Shown here: positions 7,819 through 13,544 of the stretch, piece by piece
How the letters are laid out: the number at the start of each line of letters is the position of its first letter
How positions within the stretch are numbered: the stretch's first letter is position 1
NCBI GenBank assembly: GCA_900553245.1
Contig: USCP01000028.1
Span: 1 to 13,544, forward strand
Length of the DNA stretch: 13,544 nt
Source of the DNA: an uncultured Peptococcaceae bacterium
GTDB taxonomy: Bacteria > Bacillota > Peptococcia > Peptococcales > Peptococcaceae
Reading direction: 5' to 3'
The notes under the pieces: model-generated
What the model was told of the DNA's origin: nothing
Seen by the model: the letters and a program-made list of their open reading frames with translations, nothing else
Database searches by the model: none
Translations under genes and position numbers: made by a program

Positions 7819-7852
7819 AAAAAAGCGCCTTCGGTGTTTCACCGAAGGCGCT
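7819..7852 (-). terminator. Rho-independent terminator after the 9306 symporter gene
   Basis: A perfect 13-bp stem (7852-7840 with 7836-7824), a 3-base loop and six T on the minus strand (7824-7819). It begins 23 bases past the copy 2 symporter stop. This separates the two symporter genes into different transcripts. Confidence 0.95.
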
Positions 7853-7875
7853 AATTGCCCTGTCACGATATACTC

Positions 7876-9306
7876 TTATTCGTATTTTACCTTAGTTTTG
7901 TTCTTACTGAAGTAACGCTTGGTTTCTTTAATAACAACACCAGACAATAAGAGAATACCCACTAAGTTCGGTAAGGCCATCGCTGCGTTCAAGGTATCGG
8001 CAACAGACCAAACGAATTCCAAGCCGCCAACAGCACCGATGTATACAGCAATGATGAAACAAATACGATAGATAAGGATAACGGTTCTTCTGGTTTTTTC
8101 ATTCTTACGGAAGAGATATTCCCAAGCTTTTTCACCATAGTAAGACCAACCAACCATAGTAGAGAATGCGAAAAGTAAAAGTGCAATCGTCAAGAACATA
8201 GAGCCCCAGTTCCCAGGAAGTGCAAATTCAAAGGCCTTTGCAGTCAATGCTGCGCCATCATATTCACCGGTCTTCCAAAGTAGTTCGCCGGTTGCTGGAT
8301 CTTGCGCAGTCAAGATAACAAAAGCAGTCATGGAGCAAACGAGAATGGTATCAACGAATACTTCGAAAATCCCCCACAAACCTTGTTCAACAGGTTCATT
8401 GGTAGAAGAAGCTGCGTGAGCAATTGGCGCAGAACCGAGACCTGCTTCGTTGGAGAATACCCCACGTGCAATCCCCATTTGAATCGCAACCATAATCCCA
8501 ACACCGGCGCCACCGCCGAGAACAGCTTCAGGATTGAAAGCACCTACAAAGATGCCTTGAATGGCTTGAGGAATGAATTCTCTGTTAAGGAAGAGAATAA
8601 CAAGCGCAAAGATTAAGTAGAACAATGCCATGATTGGCACACACATTTCAGTGACTTTTGCGATAGAGTTAATCCCACCAAGAATAACAATAGCTACGAG
8701 AATAGCAAGCACAATACCGGTGATTTTTGGGTCAATCCCAAAAGTGGTATTCATAGAACCTGCAATAGAGTTCCCTTGGGTCATATTCCCAATCCCGAAA
8801 CAAGCAAGTGCTGCAAAAATTGCGAATATAGCCGCTACAACTGTACCAAGGGTTTTATATTTTGCACCGACACCATTTTTGATATAGTACATCGGACCCC
8901 CAACGTACATCCCGTCTTCATTGGTTTCACGATACTTTACAGCCAATACAATTTCGGAGTATTTGGTCATCATACCGAGCAATGCAGACAACCACATCCA
9001 AAATACAGCCCCTGGGCCCCCGATAGTGATTGCGGTTGCAACCCCCACAATGTTCCCAGTTCCTACTGTGGACGCCAGTGCAGTAGATACCGCCTGGAAA
9101 GGACTGATGTTATGGCCTTCAGCATCGCGCTGAGTACCTTTGAACAAACCGCCAATGGTACGCTTCAACACAAAACCAAAGTGTCTAAACTGAACAAAGC
9201 CACCTCGTATACTCAGATACAAACCTGTACCTGCAAGGATGATCAGCATGACCGGCCCCCACAAAAAGCCGTTAATGGCACTATTAATACTCATAAATGT
9301 TTCCAT
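7876..9306 (-). CDS. AGCS-family sodium:alanine/glycine symporter (copy 2)
   Basis: A 476-residue membrane carrier, paralogous to the one at 5563-7041 along its full length. It shows the same blocks: ALASTVGTGNIVGVATAI, FWMWLSALLGMMTKYSEI and SNEAGLGSAP, plus the KETKRYF end of the last helix followed by a short basic tail. The frame is open back to a TTG at 9393. I choose the ATG at 9306-9304 because it gives METFMSINSAINGFLWGPVM, aligned with the copy 1 start. The extra 29 residues are polar and unlike a transporter start, and AGGGGG at 9320-9315 serves as ribosome site. It should import a small neutral amino acid (alanine or glycine) with sodium; the substrate cannot be read from sequence. 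It has its own promoter and terminator. Confidence 0.93.
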   Translation of the reverse strand: METFMSINSAINGFLWGPVMLIILAGTGLYLSIRGGFVQFRHFGFVLKRTIGGLFKGTQRDAEGHNISPFQAVSTALASTVGTGNIVGVATAITIGGPGAVFWMWLSALLGMMTKYSEIVLAVKYRETNEDGMYVGGPMYYIKNGVGAKYKTLGTVVAAIFAIFAALACFGIGNMTQGNSIAGSMNTTFGIDPKITGIVLAILVAIVILGGINSIAKVTEMCVPIMALFYLIFALVILFLNREFIPQAIQGIFVGAFNPEAVLGGGAGVGIMVAIQMGIARGVFSNEAGLGSAPIAHAASSTNEPVEQGLWGIFEVFVDTILVCSMTAFVILTAQDPATGELLWKTGEYDGAALTAKAFEFALPGNWGSMFLTIALLLFAFSTMVGWSYYGEKAWEYLFRKNEKTRRTVILIYRICFIIAVYIGAVGGLEFVWSVADTLNAAMALPNLVGILLLSGVVIKETKRYFSKNKTKVKYE

Positions 9307-9307
9307 T

Positions 9308-9350
9308 GGGAAATCCCCCTTTTCCTGTTTTTTGCAAAACCCCGCTTCCC
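9308..9350 (-). promoter_or_regulatory. Possible folded leader around the copy 2 symporter ribosome site
   Basis: On the minus strand GGGAA (9350-9346) can pair with TTCCC (9312-9308). Between them GTTTT-GCAA-AAAAC (9340-9327) forms a 5-bp hairpin with a GNRA-type loop. The ribosome site AGGGGG lies inside the outer arms. The stems are short, so this is only a suggestion. Confidence 0.25.
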
Positions 9351-9461
9351 TTTTAACTCTATCACATGAATGATGATTACTTTTATCCTCCAAAAAAATC
9401 CATTACTAAACGAATTATCTTTGAGAAGAGATTCTTGAGATTGGTTTTTTGCTATGGCCTT

Positions 9462-9490
9462 ATCATGCCAGACAGGTTTGTTTTTGTCAA
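9462..9490 (-). promoter_or_regulatory. Predicted sigma-A type promoter for copy 2 symporter
   Basis: A perfect -35 TTGACA (9490-9485) sits 17 bases before the -10 CATGAT (9467-9462), which has a TGG extension. The transcript would start near 9455 with a leader of about 150 bases. The -10 region TGGCATGAT resembles TGGCATTAT of the copy 1 promoter. Confidence 0.6.
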
Positions 9491-9512
9491 CAGGATTATT
9501 GTCCCCGCTTTA

Positions 9513-9527
9513 CGCACTAATAGCGCG
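9513..9527. promoter_or_regulatory. Palindrome 1 upstream of the copy 2 promoter (possible operator)
   Basis: Plus strand CGCACTAATAGCGCG is a 15-base inverted repeat with one mismatch (a G-T pair if folded as RNA). It lies 23 bases upstream of the -35 box and directly abuts a second palindrome. The position suits an activator or repressor site; no regulator gene is in the window. Confidence 0.4.
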
Positions 9528-9542
9528 AACATTCCTAATGTT
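9528..9542. promoter_or_regulatory. Palindrome 2 upstream of the copy 2 promoter (possible operator)
   Basis: AACATT-CCT-AATGTT is a perfect inverted repeat with 6-bp arms, abutting the palindrome at 9513-9527. The two centres are 15 bases apart. Both contain the string CTAAT on the plus strand. Confidence 0.4.
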
Positions 9543-9633
9543 AGCTCAAATTTCTATTTATAGGTCAACAAACACATAATTTTTAGACAAAAAGCGGCTT
9601 AATATCGTATTTATAGATTCCATTTGATTAAAC

Positions 9634-9688
9634 AAAAAAATGCTCCTTGAAGAGTTATGTTTCAAAAACACAGTCTCTTCAAGGAACA
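9634..9688 (-). terminator. Rho-independent terminator after the 10229 CBS gene
   Basis: Arms at 9688-9675 and 9654-9641 pair at 13 of 14 positions around a 20-base loop, followed by seven T on the minus strand (9640-9634). It lies about 46 bases past the CBS gene stop. Confidence 0.92.
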
Positions 9689-9734
9689 TTATCAAATCTT
9701 ATACATGTACTTTAGCATTCACTAATACATTCGA

Positions 9735-10229
9735 TTATGCTTCTACGCCCTTTTGCGCATATTTCATAAAGAAGTTCTTAATCAAAGTATTACGGCTAAT
9801 AACACCCACTAATTCGCCATCTTTAACAACAGGCATATTTTTGAGTTTCTTGCGATCCATAAATTGCGCTACTTCACGTAAGTTATCATCGTATTCTGCA
9901 GCACGAACATTGCGAGTTGCGCAATTCATTACAGATTCATCGGATACAGCATTTGCAGCCTTTTCCAAAGCTTCAACGTCCATATCGGACCAGTGCTTAA
10001 AAAAGATAATCCCTTGTGCACCTGCTCTGTAAAGAATGTAGTGAATGATGTCCCCGTCAGACAAGAAAGCAACAACCTTCTTGTTTTCATCAACGATAGG
10101 GAAACCGCCTACACGATATTCGGTAAATGCCTTTACAGCTTCACCAAGGGTCGCAGTGTTCTTCAAATACTTTACATCTTTGATCATAACATCTGCAATG
10201 GATACTTTGTCTAAACTTAATTCACTCAT
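9735..10229 (-). CDS. CBS-pair (Bateman module) protein
   Basis: A 164-residue soluble protein made of two CBS domains, about residues 10-66 (start ADVMIKDVKYL; core VGGFPIVDENKKVVAFLSDGDI) and 98-155 (core KNMPVVKDGELVGVISRNTLI). A linker of about 30 residues rich in charged and aromatic residues separates them. There is no other domain. Such Bateman modules usually bind adenine nucleotides or similar ligands in the cleft and act as sensors; the target here is unknown. The ATG at 10229 has a GGAGGGG ribosome site close by. It lies downstream of a paralogous CBS gene (10839-10339) but is separated from it by a terminator, and I see no convincing promoter in the 109-base gap. It may depend on read-through. 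The next gene downstream is a symporter, beyond another terminator. Confidence 0.9.
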   Translation of the reverse strand: MSELSLDKVSIADVMIKDVKYLKNTATLGEAVKAFTEYRVGGFPIVDENKKVVAFLSDGDIIHYILYRAGAQGIIFFKHWSDMDVEALEKAANAVSDESVMNCATRNVRAAEYDDNLREVAQFMDRKKLKNMPVVKDGELVGVISRNTLIKNFFMKYAQKGVEA

Positions 10230-10286
10230 TATAATCCCCTCCAGAAATTTTCGAGTCTATATATTTTTTTAAATTAACAATGATTA

Positions 10287-10316
10287 AAAACAACCCCTTC
10301 CGAGCGGAAGGGGTAG
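10287..10316 (-). terminator. Rho-independent terminator after the 10839 CBS gene
   Basis: A perfect 9-bp GC-rich stem (10316-10308 with 10303-10295) with a GCTC loop, followed on the minus strand by TTGTTTTTAA. It starts 23 bases past the stop of the upstream CBS gene and lies between the two CBS genes. Confidence 0.9.
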
Positions 10317-10338
10317 CTCAGATTCCAGAAATTATTGA

Positions 10339-10839
10339 TTAAAGACCACTAAACCCTTCAACGCATACTGCGTCTGGATCAGCGAGATAGTCTTTGAACA
10401 AACCATTGATGATGTCGTTACGGGTAATCATACCAACCAACTTACCATCATCAACAACTGGAACATGCTTTAAATGTTTCTTTTGAATAAGTTGAGATAC
10501 CTGTCTAACAGTATCAGTAGCTTCTACAGTGATAACATGATGAGTAGCAGCAGCATATGCCTTGTCATTTACGCATTTTTTCAGGTAAGAACCAAAGCAG
10601 TCAACTTGATACCAAGCTCTAATATTGTTGTATTGATTGTTACGACGACGTACGTTACGTACTACATAGTCTACGATATCGCCGTCAGATAAAAATGCGG
10701 TTAAAATACCTTTTTCATCAACCAAAGGAAGACAACCTACTTTTTTATTAGCAAAAATTTCTACAGCATCACCGATAGTTGCTTCATCGCTTAAGGTCAC
10801 GATGTCTTTAATCATTACGTCTTTTACTAATACAGCCAT
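10339..10839 (-). CDS. CBS-pair (Bateman module) protein
   Basis: A 166-residue protein of two CBS domains, about residues 4-62 (KDVMIKDIVTL ... VGCLPLVDEKGILTAFLSDGDI) and 93-148 (LKHVPVVDDGKLVGMITRNDII). A basic, asparagine-rich linker (RNVRRRNNQYNNIR, 61-74) lies between them. It is a paralogue of the protein at 9735-10229, sharing the DVMIKD start and the AFLSDGDI core, but the linkers differ, so the two may sense or bind different things. It ends in a short extra tail (VCVEGFSGL). The likely role is ligand sensing, probably of adenine nucleotides; no partner can be named. The ATG at 10839 has GAGGAGG upstream, set in a small inverted repeat, and a good promoter lies at 10954-10926. Confidence 0.9.
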   Translation of the reverse strand: MAVLVKDVMIKDIVTLSDEATIGDAVEIFANKKVGCLPLVDEKGILTAFLSDGDIVDYVVRNVRRRNNQYNNIRAWYQVDCFGSYLKKCVNDKAYAAATHHVITVEATDTVRQVSQLIQKKHLKHVPVVDDGKLVGMITRNDIINGLFKDYLADPDAVCVEGFSGL

Positions 10840-10857
10840 TTTGAGTTCCTCCTCAAA
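10840..10857 (-). promoter_or_regulatory. Ribosome site in the loop of a small inverted repeat
   Basis: Immediately before the 10839 start, TTTGAG (10857-10852) and CTCAAA (10845-10840) can pair over 6 bp around the loop GAGGAA (10851-10846), which is the core of the Shine-Dalgarno site. The stem ends directly at the ATG. It may present or hide the ribosome site. Confidence 0.4.
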
Positions 10858-10925
10858 TTTTTATTTTTCTGCTAGATACTAATACTGCATATTCGCATAT
10901 TACTTACCGCTTATCTTATGGTTAC

Positions 10926-10954
10926 AGTATATCATATCAAATTAAAACTGTCTA
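10926..10954 (-). promoter_or_regulatory. Predicted sigma-A type promoter for the 10839 CBS gene
   Basis: TAGACA (10954-10949) and TATACT (10931-10926) are 17 bases apart, with a TGA extended -10. Each hexamer matches consensus at five of six positions. The leader would be about 80 bases. It lies in the 193-base gap after the thiE fusion gene. Confidence 0.65.
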
Positions 10955-11032
10955 CACATTGGATAAGTTTTATTTATATTTTTTATCAGCCGTTCTTTGC
11001 AACACAAAAAACGTTTCATAAACCACTTGCAA

Positions 11033-12307
11033 TCACTTTAACCAATCAACAGCTTCTTGCCAATTCATAAAGGCCACGTCTGCGTTTTTAATAATATGAT
11101 TCCATTCCTTTTCAGAGTGGTTTTCATCATAAATAGCAGCAATCTTCAAGCCAGCACCTTTTGCGCCAAATACCCCTTCAATGCCGTCATTAAACGCCCA
11201 AAGATTAGACCCGTCAAGTCGTTCCACGCCCATTGCAAAGAGCTTGGAATCCCCGCCCGGTAGACGCTTATCCCAACCACTTACAATACCGTCAATATCA
11301 TGCTCGATACCGGCGTGTTCAAACAGCGTACGGCAAACCTCCGCGTCATGAATACTTGTTGCAAGCACCTTAATACCGCGAGTTTTCGCCAATGCCAAAA
11401 ATTCCTTTACGCCTGGCTTTGCTTGACCTTCGGTATGATAATACCATTCCAATTCCGCTTCTAATTCATCAACCACTTGACCAACGCCAAAGGTTCCGGA
11501 ATAGTTATGCTTTACATACCCCACACTTTCCGGCATTGTCTTTTCGGACAAAATAACCGGTAAATCGCCACCAGGACGATAACCATGTGCTCTTAAATAC
11601 CCAGGCACTAAATCTTGGTAAAATGCCAGCGTATCCGTTAAAGTCCCATCAACGTCTGCCAAAATCCCGTCAATATGCTGATCGCCATTGACAATGATAT
11701 CAATCTTAGACGCCAAACGCTTGGTTGCGAGACTTGGATTGCCATACATATACAATGCATTGATGACAGCAATCCCACTAATACCGGTTCCGGCTAAAAT
11801 TGCAGCGTTGTTTTCATCAACACCACCAATACCAACAACCGGAATATCCACAGCCGTACAAATAGTTTTTAATGTATCTCGGCTGGTGATACTAGAATCC
11901 TTACTTTGACTATGGAAGAGAGCGCCCACACCGAGGTAGTCTGCGCCATCTGAAACTGCCTTTTGAGCCTGTTCCAGCGTTTTCGCAGTTACACCAACAA
12001 TCTTATCCGCGCCTAAACGCGCACGCGCATTCGCTGCCGCTTCATCATCTTGCCCCACGTGAACACCATCAGCATCCACGGCAATCGCCAAATCCACATC
12101 ATCATTGATGATGAATGGCACCCCGTATTGCTTACAAAGCGCCTTCAACGCATCAACATCATTGCGCGCCTTGCTATGCTTATCACGGTATTGCAAAATG
12201 GTCGCACCGTTTGCCAAGATTGCCTCGGTTCGATCCAACAACTCCTTTCCCTGATAATGATCGCAATCAGTAATTGCGTATAACAGTAACTGATTTTTAT
12301 CCATCAT
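11033..12307 (-). CDS. thiE: Thiamine phosphate synthase fused to a HAD-family phosphatase
   Basis: A 424-residue two-domain protein; ThiE alone is usually about 210. Residues 1-205 are ThiE, which joins hydroxymethylpyrimidine diphosphate and thiazole phosphate to give thiamine phosphate: QYRDK (39-43), INDD (67-70), GVHVGQDD (81-88), DYLGVGALFHSQSK (123-136), VVGIGGV (157-163) and GISGIAVINALY (175-186). Residues 212-424 are a HAD hydrolase: DVDGTLTDT (218-226, nucleophile Asp218 and Asp220), ATS (316-318), Lys355 in GGDSKLF, and FNDGIEGVFGAKGAG (372-386), where Asn replaces the usual Glu/Asp before Asp374. There is no methionine in the linker that would allow a separate start for the second domain, so this is a true single ORF. 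The HAD part may act on thiamine phosphate or a precursor; that is inference. The start ATG at 12307 lies 10 bases from GGAGG (12322-12318); ATG 12304 is the alternative. No other thi gene or TPP riboswitch is visible. Confidence 0.92.
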   Translation of the reverse strand: MMDKNQLLLYAITDCDHYQGKELLDRTEAILANGATILQYRDKHSKARNDVDALKALCKQYGVPFIINDDVDLAIAVDADGVHVGQDDEAAANARARLGADKIVGVTAKTLEQAQKAVSDGADYLGVGALFHSQSKDSSITSRDTLKTICTAVDIPVVGIGGVDENNAAILAGTGISGIAVINALYMYGNPSLATKRLASKIDIIVNGDQHIDGILADVDGTLTDTLAFYQDLVPGYLRAHGYRPGGDLPVILSEKTMPESVGYVKHNYSGTFGVGQVVDELEAELEWYYHTEGQAKPGVKEFLALAKTRGIKVLATSIHDAEVCRTLFEHAGIEHDIDGIVSGWDKRLPGGDSKLFAMGVERLDGSNLWAFNDGIEGVFGAKGAGLKIAAIYDENHSEKEWNHIIKNADVAFMNWQEAVDWLK

Positions 12308-12344
12308 CTAAACTGCGCCTCCATTATCTGAATTCTCTGAAGCA

Positions 12345-12373
12345 ATCATAACACACATTGCGGTTTGGGTGAA
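12345..12373 (-). promoter_or_regulatory. Predicted promoter for the thiE fusion gene
   Basis: TTCACC (12373-12368) and TATGAT (12350-12345) are 17 bases apart, with a TGT extended -10. The -10 matches five of six positions and the -35 four. The leader would be only about 30 bases, too short for a riboswitch. Confidence 0.45.
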
Positions 12374-12772
12374 CACACTTCATTGAGATTCGACTTCATT
12401 TATCATTATAATTTCTTTTATTTATGATATAGACCATTATTTATCAACATAATCTGTTACAACCTATAACTTTAACAGCGATGATTCTCACTTTTGAATA
12501 AATAAATTCTATATTGGTGACATTCTGTTGATAAGTGGTTGGAAAATGACTTCTTTCACCTTCTTCTTTTCGCTATTCCGCAACACCACGACCTCTTTAT
12601 TTCGCTTTAAATAATCATACTACCTAATACACTACCGAGCCATTATCCTAGCCAAATACGCAAAAATAAAGCCTTTAAAAACCACTTCCATTACTCTACT
12701 ACGCTAAATCGCAGAAACAATCCATACATTTGAGAGAATTTCTTCCCTCAGAACTGTCCAAACAGCATAATT

Positions 12773-12786
12773 AGTGGTTAACCACT
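12773..12786. repeat. Perfect 14-bp palindrome AGTGGTTAACCACT
   Basis: A perfectly self-complementary 14-base sequence with no spacer, in the gene-free region about 470 bases upstream of thiE. With no loop it suits protein binding better than RNA folding. Its half AACCACT recurs singly elsewhere, for example on the minus strand near 12540-12534. Confidence 0.5.
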
Positions 12787-12814
12787 GTTCGGAATACCCG
12801 ATATAGCCCTTTAA

Positions 12815-12886
12815 AAGCCCAATCATTGCTTTTAGAAGTCGTACTGCCATTGTACGCTATGCACCATAGACCCACAAGCCCAATCA
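12815..12886. repeat. Direct repeat AAGCCCAATCA, two copies
   Basis: Identical 11-base copies at 12815-12825 and 12876-12886, 61 bases apart, each preceded within about 12 bases by a related ATAG-n-CC stretch. It may be a remnant of a duplicated segment. Confidence 0.45.
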
Positions 12887-13023
12887 GTCATTTTCCGATA
12901 TTCTAATTCTTTTTTTAGATCGTCTCCTCATCTTTTCCACAACTTTGCATTTCCGGTTGACTCTTATATTCTTTAAAATACGCTAATGACACATAGGAAA
13001 TCCTACTGAATAACATCGAACAT

Positions 13024-13045
13024 AAAAAAAGCACCTTAACGGTGC
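13024..13045 (-). terminator. Terminator-like hairpin without an obvious gene
   Basis: A GCACC/GGTGC 5-bp stem with a 5-base loop, followed on the minus strand by seven T (13030-13024). On the plus strand the stem is followed by ATTTTAT, so it may work weakly in both directions. Minus-strand transcription reaching it must come from right of 13045, where no protein gene is visible. Confidence 0.6.
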
Positions 13046-13161
13046 ATTTTATATTATTCTCAGCTCTTCTTTTTTCTATACCCCATCAACTACGCCAGCT
13101 TACTGTTTTATTAGATTTAAATTCATCTAACATCATCTATTACGAAGCATTTCTATTTTTC

Positions 13162-13215
13162 CTTCTTAGCAGCCTATCATAATAACTATATCTTTAATCT
13201 CTTAGCAACTTATCA
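13162..13215. repeat. Imperfect 18-base direct repeat, two copies
   Basis: On the minus strand TGATAAGTTGCTAAGAGA (13215-13198) and TGATAGGCTGCTAAGAAG (13179-13162) agree at 14 of 18 positions with a 36-base period. Both lie between the orphan terminator and the right edge. Confidence 0.4.
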
Positions 13216-13471
13216 GGGTTACAATAGCTTTACTCTAAAAAAGAAAGCAGCTTTACCATCATTTATACTCATAAAATACCATCTGCAAAAAAATCATCTG
13301 CGAAACGCATTTATTTGTTATCAATGAATGCATTTTACAGTTTTACTTAACAATCATAGCTTTATCATATAGCCTATAACACTCTTATTTTTGATCACAA
13401 CGTATTTTGCCACATCATCATTTATTTTTTAATGCGTTGTTTGATAGTGCGTTTCAAAATATATTTTCTAT

Positions 13472-13493
13472 CAAGCTAAATACAAGCTAAATC
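13472..13493. repeat. Tandem 11-base repeat CAAGCTAAATM
   Basis: Two head-to-tail copies, CAAGCTAAATA and CAAGCTAAATC, end three bases before the strong hairpin at 13496. They could mark a junction of a mobile element or simple replication slippage. Confidence 0.5.
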
Positions 13494-13495
13494 AT

Positions 13496-13544
13496 AACCA
13501 CCCTTCAAAAGGGTGGTTTGCTCTGGGGCTATAAGCCCATGAGA
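13496..13544 (-). mobile_element. Paired hairpins resembling an IS200/IS605-type element end (partial)
   Basis: A perfect 10-bp hairpin, AACCACCCTT-CAA-AAGGGTGGTT (13496-13518), is followed seven bases on by GGGCT-ATA-AGCCC (13526-13538). There is no U-run on either strand, so these are not ordinary terminators. Compact neighbouring hairpins of this kind are found at the ends of IS200/IS605 elements and in the RNAs made at the end of tnpB genes. If so, the transposase or tnpB gene lies beyond 13544. No transposase is visible here, so the call is tentative. Confidence 0.35.

Larger units (their letters stand above)
12374..13495. other. Long AT-rich gene-free region
   Basis: More than 1.1 kb without a convincing coding frame on either strand. 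It holds a perfect 14-bp palindrome (12773-12786), an 11-base direct repeat pair (12815-12886), a terminator-like hairpin (13024-13045), an imperfect 18-base repeat pair (13162-13215), an inverted repeat TTGATAG/CTATCAA (13441-13447 with 13468-13474) around a self-complementary AAAATATATTTT, and a tandem 11-base repeat (13472-13493). This patchwork would fit a decayed mobile element or a noncoding RNA locus; I cannot choose between them. Confidence 0.55.

Noticed and set aside
9307..9393. A 29-residue N-terminal extension of the copy 2 symporter from a TTG start.
   Set aside because: The extension is polar, absent from the paralogue, and the ATG at 9306 has a suitable ribosome site.
12308..12480. 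A TPP riboswitch before the thiE fusion gene.
   Set aside because: The conserved CUGAGA and ACC-UGAUCUGG-type segments are not present, and the predicted leader is only about 30 bases.
12374..12960. DnaA-box-like strings (TTATCAACA on both strands near 12441 and 12536, TTTTCCACA near 12934), considered as an origin of replication.
   Set aside because: Each differs from TTATCCACA by one base, they are few and unevenly spaced, and no dnaA, dnaN, rpmH or repA gene is nearby.

Overview
The window looks like chromosome from an anaerobic, amino-acid-using member of the Bacillota. The grounds are a glycine decarboxylase split into two P-protein subunits, strong purine-rich ribosome binding sites, sodium:alanine/glycine symporters and many U-tract terminators. 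Negativicutes or Clostridia would fit, but the sequence does not settle the genus. Every recognised gene is on the minus strand, so transcription runs from high to low coordinates.

Layout in transcription order. (1) 13544-12308 holds no recognised protein gene. It has a paired-hairpin motif at the window edge that may be a transposon end, an orphan terminator, a perfect palindrome and several short repeats. (2) 12307-11033 is one ORF joining thiamine phosphate synthase (ThiE) to a HAD-type phosphatase. (3) 10839-9735 holds two paralogous CBS-pair proteins, each with its own terminator. (4) 9306-7876 is an AGCS-family sodium:amino-acid symporter with a good promoter and two abutting palindromes just upstream of it. 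(5) 7875-7042 is an 834-base gene-free stretch with a terminator, palindromes, short repeats and a promoter. (6) 7041-5563 is a second AGCS symporter ending at a strong terminator. (7) 5435-1 is a complete glycine cleavage operon: gcvT, gcvH, gcvPA, gcvPB, lplA and the start of lpdA, which is cut by the window edge.

How the genes fit together. GcvPA/GcvPB decarboxylate glycine and load the aminomethyl group onto the lipoyl arm of GcvH. GcvT moves the one-carbon unit to tetrahydrofolate and releases ammonia. The lipoamide dehydrogenase (lpdA) reoxidises the arm, and LplA attaches lipoate to GcvH. The two AGCS carriers are plausible glycine or alanine importers feeding this pathway; that substrate is inferred from family and context. 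The role of the CBS proteins is unknown.

The points most worth a second look are: the ThiE-HAD fusion; the gcv operon sitting directly behind a strong terminator with no recognisable glycine riboswitch and almost no promoter space; the two abutting palindromes upstream of the 9306 symporter; the two palindromes sharing a core in the 834-base gap; and the paired hairpins at the right edge.
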